Assembly (NCBI RefSeq): GCF_001708445.1
Contig: NZ_CP015637.1
Coordinates: 3,349,001 to 3,413,000, forward strand
Source: Pseudomonas fluorescens
Lineage (GTDB): Bacteria; Pseudomonadota; Gammaproteobacteria; Pseudomonadales; Pseudomonadaceae
DNA: 64,000 nucleotides
Direction: 5' to 3'
Shown: positions 59,601-64,000 of the stretch, piece by piece
Layout: every line of letters starts with the position of its first letter
Numbering within the stretch: position 1 is the first letter of the stretch
Made by a program: the position numbers and the translations under genes
The notes under the pieces: generated by a model
What the model saw: the letters and a program-made list of their open reading frames with translations, nothing else
What the model was told of the DNA's origin: nothing
The model's database searches: none

Positions 59601-60332
59601 CAGGCAGGCGGCAGCGACCGCCGTCGCCAACTGCCCCAGGGTCTCCACCTCCTGCGGCGCTCCCATCAACTCGCGCAATTGCTCGACCACGGGCGGCAAT
59701 GCCGCGCAGGCGCTGCTCGCCGCAGTGGCGGCCGCCCCATCACCGGTCACCAGCACCTTGGCCACATTGGCGGTGATGATCCGTTCGCCGTTGCGCAGGA
59801 TATCCAGGATACGGTGGGCACTCTCAATATTGCTCACCCGCGCCTGGTGGTCAGTGGCGCGGGCACCAAGCGTCTTCAGCCCATCGGCGATGCCCTGTTC
59901 GACGACGATCGTCGCCTCTCGCATTCGATCGTAGTGGGCGGTCATGTTCTCCGTTTCGCCATCCATGGTCAGGGTCGCCGCCCGCAAGGCGGCGATCGCC
60001 CCGGCGAGCCGTTCCAGGCTGCCCTTGAGCGATTGCGCTTCTGCCACCGGAATGGCGGCAAGGCCGGTGATAGCCGTCGCCACCATGCCTTCGGCCTGGG
60101 ACAAGCTTTCCTGATCGCGGGTGGCAATGAAGTTTTCCACCCGCCCGGTGGCACCGTTGACCGAAGCCAGAATTTCTGCGGAATGGCTGGCGGAATCCAC
60201 CGCCCGCACCATGCCTCGCAGGCCGTAGAGGTTCACCAGCGATACCGCCAGCATCAAGAACACCAGTGCGGCAACTGCCAGGCCAATCCTGACGGCAATG
60301 GGCCTGGCCGTGGCCGATTTGAATGTCAACAT
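56616..60332 (-). CDS. Hybrid sensor kinase with two kinase cores around a receiver (TorS-like sensor)
   Basis: A 1238-residue membrane protein. Domains in order: TM1 about 13-35; a helical periplasmic region to about 420; TM2 about 421-441; HAMP (RRLAAGDLSAEIASAGRGDEIG in outline); coiled coil about 500-545; HisKA with phospho-acceptor His in SHELRTPL near 561; HATPase with NLVSNAIKF and GTGIGLALVK; receiver with VVDDNPEM and Asp in SDVMMPKLDG near 884, Lys in AKPFSP; then a second kinase core with His in TVLHNVGNVLNSV near 977 and HATPase motifs NLIRNAKQAL and DNGNG...HGFGLHSCALAAQ. There is no Hpt domain and no separate regulator nearby. It follows a TorT-like binding protein by 25 bases. 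Confidence 0.9.
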   Translation of the reverse strand: MLTFKSATARPIAVRIGLAVAALVFLMLAVSLVNLYGLRGMVRAVDSASHSAEILASVNGATGRVENFIATRDQESLSQAEGMVATAITGLAAIPVAEAQSLKGSLERLAGAIAALRAATLTMDGETENMTAHYDRMREATIVVEQGIADGLKTLGARATDHQARVSNIESAHRILDILRNGERIITANVAKVLVTGDGAAATAASSACAALPPVVEQLRELMGAPQEVETLGQLATAVAAACLAVEQLGAAPKLRGGEALRHLGTVGDVAERLEVMLGEVEEHVAHEASDIQAATGLLQNAAALSKRFAERVATLEAQTLSFRLAPSAEVASAVDAILDELSRLARVLPSSVGPQTDATPQTVSDQIAGYRAAFARFHQASNALSDARDQVRNEARSAGLLVARFAGQARSDALVHKDRGMLATIIAGAVAILLAGAIAWSTSRFVAQPIVALASVMRRLAAGDLSAEIASAGRGDEIGIMTRAVRVFQENALRIRVLEAEAEAERQQVQASLERMVDERTDTLHRQTEVLEAQAVELIQARNQAETANRAKSDFVATVSHELRTPLTLILAPLEQLSAVTTPPADWRVQVERAQRNALRLMSRVNEILDFSKAEAGKVELFPTSVDLNKAVGVLAEDAALVAQGKGCTLTCSIDAALGTVFLDPRHFEKIVLNLVSNAIKFTPAGGTVHVAVTPIDGERFELAVQDSGIGIAPDKLPLLFQRFSQIDNSATRHYSGTGIGLALVKYLAERMGGEVGVNSEPGRGSCFFVRLPLGAEQSIVPIDASNRMHERSAPSTTEQRYLRFDDGRQGSRGDPASTQVADDEPHPEHALRSKVLVVDDNPEMLSYLNELLRDDYIVATAADGEQAWAILQRRPIDVVLSDVMMPKLDGFGLTARIKASAGFAHLPVILLTARGGSEACVSGLESGADDYIAKPFSPLELKARVRAALRMSQVQAELNAKSRQAGMAEIATTVLHNVGNVLNSVNVSAELVSGQMRNSKAQGLGKVAQLMNEHVHDLSDFLTRDNKGKMLPDYLLKLATVVTAEQQGIIEELGQLTKGIDHIKTIVAAQQSYAVAVSVVETIAISELIDDALRMSAGPRGRQEVTVVKEIADLPLLSLDRHRVLLILMNLIRNAKQALDGVIDRSPAITFNASVAHGPVLRITVADNGNGITPEHLVRIFSHGFTTRQDGHGFGLHSCALAAQEMGGSLTVRSDGAGQGATFILDVPLDAQQNKG

Positions 60333-60357
60333 CGGGGCCTCGCCTCCTCGCCCGCCA

Positions 60358-61458
60358 CTACTGCTTCGTCACCTCCGGCAACGGCGCCGGCGACACCGTG
60401 TTGTTGATGGCAGCGTCGATCATCGCCGCAACGGAAGCCTGGCTGTAGGAAGGATTGGCGGCGCCGCCCACTGGCATAGTGGCGAGCCAGGCGTCCAAGT
60501 CTTTTGCGTCAATACGCACCAGCGGCACCTCGACGAACTTCGGCACCTGCTTGCCCGCCAGGATCTGCTGGGCTACCCAGAAACCCACCTGAGAGACGCT
60601 CGGGGAGGCAGAGACAGAGACGGTCTCGTAGCCATTGGCATCGCGCTCCTGTTTCCACAGGGCGAGCTCGTCCTGACGGTTGCCCATCACGATGATCGGC
60701 AACGGACGTCCCGCCGCCTTGAACGCCATGGCCGCCCCATAACCGTCGCCCCCCTGAGTCGCCACGGCATCAATGTTGGGCAGCGATAGCAGCGCCAGCG
60801 CCACCTCCTTGCGGGCCACAGAAGCCGTCCAGTTCCCGTACACGGTCTTGGCGAATCTCAGGCCCGGATAGTCGCTGGCGGCCTTGCGAATGCCGTCGCT
60901 GATGTTTTTATCGGTGGCATCGCCGGCAATGCCACGGATCTCCAGCAACGTTCCGTTGCCCTTCAGACGCTCGGCGATGTAATCCATTTCCACACGGCCC
61001 ATGGCAGACCAGTTGTAATCCACGGTATAGACGCATTGCTCGGTGACCAGGCTGGCCATGACCACCACCACGATGCCGGCGTTGCAGGCATCGCGGATCA
61101 CCCCATTGAGGGCCGTGTCAGACGCGGCCAGGATGACGATGGCATTGACGCCCTTGACGATCATGTCCTGGATATGGGCCGCTTGTTCCGACGCCGAGTT
61201 ATTAGCGCTGACCACCGGAGCCTCCCGGATCAAGCCATCCTTCTGCGCCTGGAGCGCCATCGCCTGCCAATTGCTCACCATCACCTTGCGGAAATCGCTG
61301 CCCGCGTAGGAGTTGCTGAAGGCAATGCTATAGCTTGCGGTAGGGCCACCGGCGATGCCGCCGTCGGCAGCCTGGGCTGGATTGGCGGCAACCATTGCCA
61401 GCCCGGTCACGCAGCCGGCGAGGTGCCATAAAATTTTGTGGATGGGTTGAGTGTTCAT
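60358..61458 (-). CDS. Type-1 periplasmic binding protein, probable sensor partner (TorT/RbsB-like)
   Basis: A 366-residue periplasmic binding protein of the sugar/TorT fold. A signal peptide from MNTQPIHKILWHLAGCVTGL with cleavage near AQAA precedes YSIAFSNSYAGSDFRKVMVSNW, MIVKGVNAIVILAASDTALN, VVVMASLVTEQCVYTVDYN in outline, and VATQGGDGYGAAMAFKAAG. There is no ABC permease or ATPase beside it; instead it precedes a hybrid kinase with a large periplasmic part in the same operon. This points to a signal-binding co-receptor rather than a transporter. ATG 61458 has GGAG about 6 bases upstream; ATG 61470 is possible. Confidence 0.82.
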   Translation of the reverse strand: MNTQPIHKILWHLAGCVTGLAMVAANPAQAADGGIAGGPTASYSIAFSNSYAGSDFRKVMVSNWQAMALQAQKDGLIREAPVVSANNSASEQAAHIQDMIVKGVNAIVILAASDTALNGVIRDACNAGIVVVVMASLVTEQCVYTVDYNWSAMGRVEMDYIAERLKGNGTLLEIRGIAGDATDKNISDGIRKAASDYPGLRFAKTVYGNWTASVARKEVALALLSLPNIDAVATQGGDGYGAAMAFKAAGRPLPIIVMGNRQDELALWKQERDANGYETVSVSASPSVSQVGFWVAQQILAGKQVPKFVEVPLVRIDAKDLDAWLATMPVGGAANPSYSQASVAAMIDAAINNTVSPAPLPEVTKQ

Positions 61459-61933
61459 ACTGCTCTCCATCTTCTTAGGATTTACCCACAGCAATCCACC
61501 TGCACTTGCCGACAGCCTGGATCGACTGATTGATTTGGTTGATCTGGTTGGAGAAGCCGCCCGGCGGAATGGAGATTGACAGTCATCATAGTATCAAAGT
61601 GCCCGCTTCGCCCGCGGCCATAGAGAATTTCAACCAATGCTTGCATGAGCCCGCGCCCCCCCAGCTAGACCGACGCCACGCCAAACACCGCATCGGATAG
61701 ATCCCCCAGCGAAACCGCTACGGACGAGACGCTCTCGACGCCCTCCCCTGCAGTCGACGCACGAAATACCGTGACCGTTGCGAATTTCGCAATAAACAGC
61801 TTTTTATCCGCACATTCATAGCCGCTTCACTCGTGGGCAAGCCAGTACATTAGACCTCCATGGTCCCGCAGAGCGACCGACAACAAAAACGACAGCTCGC
61901 CCAAGAAATCTGCCAACCATTCGGAGTCTTTCC
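61459..61933. other. Divergent region with leader copy A
   Basis: No gene in 475 bases between the divergent binding-protein genes. The 3' part (about 61814-61936) is the first copy of a leader that recurs at 63082-63203. The 5' part (61495-61800) has nothing I can interpret; it should contain the promoter of the kinase operon. Confidence 0.5.
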
Positions 61934-61936
61934 ATG
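61814..61936 (+). repeat. Leader repeat, copy A (upstream of the binding-protein gene)
   Basis: Identical blocks shared with copy B include GTACATTAGACCT (61845-61857), GGTCCCGCAGAG (61862-61873), GCTCGCCC, CTGCC, ACCATT, GGAGT and the start CATGA. Overall identity by eye is about two thirds over 123 bases. Probably promoter plus 5' untranslated region. Confidence 0.75.
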
Positions 61937-62986
61937 AGCACATTGCGCACTACAGCTTTCAAACTCGCGAGCCTGGCCCTGTTCCTCGGTGGCGCTACCC
62001 AGGCCATGGCAGAGGACATCACATTCGTTTCCCAGGGCGGTGCCTACCAGGACGCCCAGAGCAAGGCGATTCTCGAGCCGGCCGCGAAAAAACTCGGCTT
62101 GACGCTCAAGCAGGACAGTTCACCGAAGGCTTATCCGATCATCAAGACCCAGGTCGAGAGCGGCAAAGTCACCTGGGATGTGGTCGACCTGCCCACTGGT
62201 GATTGCATCCGAGGCGAGGCCGAAGGCCTGTTCGAGAAGCTCGACCTGTCGCTGGTTCCCAACGCCGCGCAGATACCCGACAGCCTCAAGGACGACTACA
62301 GCGTCGGCTACATCAGTTACTCCACGGTGCTGGCGTATCGCACGGACGCCTTCAAGGGCGACAACGTACCCAAGACCTGGGCCGATTTTTGGAACACCAA
62401 GAAGTTTCCAGGCCAACGTTCCCTGCGCAACTTGCCGCGCCCGACCCTGGAAATCGCGTTGTTGGCAGACGGCGTGCCGGTGGACAAGCTCTACCCACTG
62501 GACGTTGATCGCGCCTTCAAGAAGCTCGAACAGATCAAGCCCGACATTGCCACCTGGTGGACATCCGGCGGGCAGTCGGCGCAGCTGATCAGCGACGGTG
62601 AAGTGGACATGATCCAGGCCTGGAATGGCCGCATCACCGCCGTGCAGGCCGCCGGGGCGCCGGTGGCCTTCGATTACAACCAGGGCGTGCTGGAAACCAA
62701 CTCACTGTGCGTACTCAAGGGTTCCCCGCACAAGGTGGCGGCGATGAAGTTCGTCAACGAAGCCATCGATGCGCAGCTCCAGGCGGCACTGCCGATGATC
62801 ATCGACTACGGCCCGTTGAATCCCGAGGCATTCAAGACCGGCGTGATCCCGGCCGAGCGTGAAGCCAAGCTGCCGTCCGCCCCCGAGAACATCTCCCGCC
62901 AGGCCCTGCTCTCGGCGCAATGGTGGGCCTCGCAGGACGGGGTCAAGGCTGAAGAGCGCTGGCTGGCCTTCGTCCAGAAAAAATAA
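61934..62986 (+). CDS. PotD-like ABC transporter periplasmic binding protein
   Basis: A 350-residue extracellular solute-binding protein of the spermidine/putrescine superfamily. A signal peptide (MSTLRTTAFKLASLALFLGG, cleavage at AMAED) precedes ITFVSQGGAYQDAQSKAIL, WDVVDLPTGDCIRGEAEGL and a WTSGGQSAQLISDGEVDMIQAWNGR block. The ligand pocket differs from the PotF-like proteins at 35 and 41 kb, so the substrate may be a different amine or a carboxylate. It is followed by a PotB-like permease after 322 bases. GGAGT lies 8 bases before the ATG. Confidence 0.88.
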   Translation: MSTLRTTAFKLASLALFLGGATQAMAEDITFVSQGGAYQDAQSKAILEPAAKKLGLTLKQDSSPKAYPIIKTQVESGKVTWDVVDLPTGDCIRGEAEGLFEKLDLSLVPNAAQIPDSLKDDYSVGYISYSTVLAYRTDAFKGDNVPKTWADFWNTKKFPGQRSLRNLPRPTLEIALLADGVPVDKLYPLDVDRAFKKLEQIKPDIATWWTSGGQSAQLISDGEVDMIQAWNGRITAVQAAGAPVAFDYNQGVLETNSLCVLKGSPHKVAAMKFVNEAIDAQLQAALPMIIDYGPLNPEAFKTGVIPAEREAKLPSAPENISRQALLSAQWWASQDGVKAEERWLAFVQKK

Positions 62987-63308
62987 CCGCCGATTGATGC
63001 TGCGCCGCGGGCCAGACGCCTCGGCGCAGGACATGCCGTCTGCCTCCCCGATTTCGACATAAAGCACTTCGGCACCGGCCAATTCCACCCGCTTCGTTCG
63101 TTGGCATCCCGGTACATTAGACCTGAGGGTCCCGCAGAGTGAGCTATGCAGACAACTCGCGCTCGCCCTACGTACCTGCCCACCATTGGGAGTTCCCTAC
63201 ATGACACTATCCGAGCACCGCACCTTGCAGTCCGTGAGGACGATTGCCGCCAGCACTGTCCGCCAGCGCTGGATTCCCTCCAGCCCCCTGCAGTGACGAG
63301 AGGTCTTT
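62987..63308. other. Intra-operon gap with hairpin and leader copy B
   Basis: This 322-base gap is unusually long for a binding protein-permease pair. It holds a hairpin at 63001-63028 (TGCGCCG...CGGCGCA, 7-bp stem, no U-run) that may attenuate or stabilise the binding-protein message, then leader copy B, then a 31-codon open frame at 63201-63296 that sits where the binding-protein gene sits in copy A. I do not regard that frame as a proven gene. Confidence 0.55.
63082..63203 (+). repeat. Leader repeat, copy B (upstream of the permease gene)
   Basis: Contains GTACATTAGACCT (63112-63124) and GGTCCCGCAGAG (63128-63139) in the same order and almost the same spacing as copy A, ending in GGAGT...CATGA. 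It implies duplication of the promoter/leader into the operon, perhaps giving the permease a second promoter. Confidence 0.75.
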
Positions 63309-64000
63309 ATGTCAAACGCCTATCTCGCCAAATCCATGCCCGACTCCAGCGACCAGCCCCAACCGCCGTTGAGCAGCGAACAGGCCCTGGCCCGCGAAGA
63401 GCGCAAGGAACACACCTCGATGCTGTTGCTACTCACCCCCGCGCTGGTGATAGTGGTGGTGCTGCTGATCATGCCCCTGTGCTGGCTGGCCTTGCAGTCG
63501 GTCCAGACCGAGGAAGGGTTTTCCCTGGCCAACTACGTCCGGATTTTCCAGGAAACCATCTACTGGGACACCTTCGCCCTGACCTTCAAGATCAGCTTCA
63601 TGGTGACCATCCTGTCGGTCGTGATGGGTTTCCCCATCGCCTACGCCGCCTCGCGCCTGCAGGGTCTCTGGGCCAACCTCATCCTGATCTGCGTGATCCT
63701 GCCGTTCTGGACCAGCGTATTGGTGCGTGCCTATGCCTGGCTGGTGCTGCTACAACGCCGCGGGCTGGTCAACCAGACGCTGATGGACCTGGGGATCATC
63801 GACCAGCCCCTGACACTGATGCACAACACCACCGGCACGGTGATCGGCACCCTGCACGTGATGTTGCCCTTCATGGTCCTGCCGCTGTATTCGGTGATGA
63901 AGAAGATTCCCCAGGACCTCATGCAAGCGTCGGAAAGCCTGGGCGCAAAACCCTTCTACACCTTCCGCCGCGTGTTCCTGCCAATGGCGGCGCCCGGGAT
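63309..64000 (+). CDS. PotB-like ABC permease, truncated by the window end
   Basis: The frame is open from ATG 63309 (MSNAYLAKSMPDSSDQPQPP) to the window end: 230 codons, 3' end missing. A cytoplasmic N-terminus of about 40 residues leads to helix 1, MLLLLTPALVIVVVLLIMPL, and further helices. The EAA loop ASESLGAKPFYTFRRVFLPM marks it as a PotB/PotH-type inner-membrane permease. GAGAGG lies about 7 bases upstream. It is the partner of the binding protein at 61934-62986; a second permease and an ATPase are expected beyond the window. Confidence 0.92.
   Translation, partial: MSNAYLAKSMPDSSDQPQPPLSSEQALAREERKEHTSMLLLLTPALVIVVVLLIMPLCWLALQSVQTEEGFSLANYVRIFQETIYWDTFALTFKISFMVTILSVVMGFPIAYAASRLQGLWANLILICVILPFWTSVLVRAYAWLVLLQRRGLVNQTLMDLGIIDQPLTLMHNTTGTVIGTLHVMLPFMVLPLYSVMKKIPQDLMQASESLGAKPFYTFRRVFLPMAAPG

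Noticed and set aside
63201..63296. 31-codon open frame after leader copy B as a real gene
   Set aside because: No homology is visible and no counterpart exists in copy A. It may be a leader peptide, but the evidence is only its position.

Overview
The window is GC-rich, densely coded bacterial chromosome. It most likely comes from a Pseudomonas of the P. fluorescens lineage. This is inferred from REP-type palindromes, OprD-family and alginate-type porins, FecI/FecR/TonB-receptor iron signalling, a cheW-R-D-B cluster and the vanAB / fcs-ech-vdh aromatic catabolic genes. No rRNA, tRNA or CRISPR array was seen.

Layout. 0-2.8 kb: the end of a chemotaxis operon (cheW partial, cheR, cheD, cheB). 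2.8-7.2 kb: a four-gene operon (RidA-like, quinone-reductase-like, type II dehydroquinase, flavin monooxygenase) divergent from a LysR regulator. 7.2-9.6 kb: a repeat-rich island in which an IS481-family element lies between two copies of a 187-bp repeat. 9.6-11.6 kb: a FAD amine-oxidase-like gene and a cupin gene separated by a large REP palindrome. 11.6-34.7 kb: a lignin-aromatic catabolic island. It holds a LuxR regulator with moaF-SDR-SDR; vanAB with VanR-type operators; a minus-strand ferulate operon (ech-vdh-fcs-thiolase-acyl-CoA dehydrogenase) with vanR at its 3' end and a divergent MarR regulator; an OprD porin; an aromatic-acid MFS importer; and an aldehyde dehydrogenase / coniferyl-alcohol dehydrogenase / SphA-like porin operon. 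That last operon has a sigma-54 promoter and faces a divergent XylR-type activator. 34.7-45.2 kb: amide, polyamine and gamma-glutamyl-type uptake and hydrolysis genes: two PotF-like binding proteins, a polar amino-acid ABC transporter, a gamma-glutamyltransferase, a NylB-like serine hydrolase, an outer-membrane channel and a GntR regulator. 45.5-56.5 kb: an iron-siderophore system with two paralogous TonB receptors (one with, one without a signalling domain), an MFS transporter, an internally deleted class-V aminotransferase remnant, an ECF sigma factor, a FecR regulator and an iron ABC transporter. 56.6-61.5 kb: a TorT-like periplasmic binding protein and a 1238-residue hybrid kinase with two separate kinase cores. 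61.9-64 kb: the start of a spermidine/putrescine-type ABC operon with an imperfectly duplicated leader.

The catabolic island reads as one pathway. Coniferyl alcohol is oxidised to the aldehyde and then to ferulate (CalA plus aldehyde dehydrogenase). Fcs, Ech and Vdh convert ferulate to vanillin and vanillate, and VanAB demethylates vanillate to protocatechuate. Each segment has its own regulator and a recognisable operator: VanR on TGGATCCA sites, a MarR-type regulator on an inverted repeat over the ech promoter, and the XylR-type activator with a -24/-12 promoter. In the iron region, both receptors carry the same two-part motif, TGATACTTTTTCC-N8-CTGGCA, about 45 bases before their starts. 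It is probably the promoter of the local ECF sigma factor.
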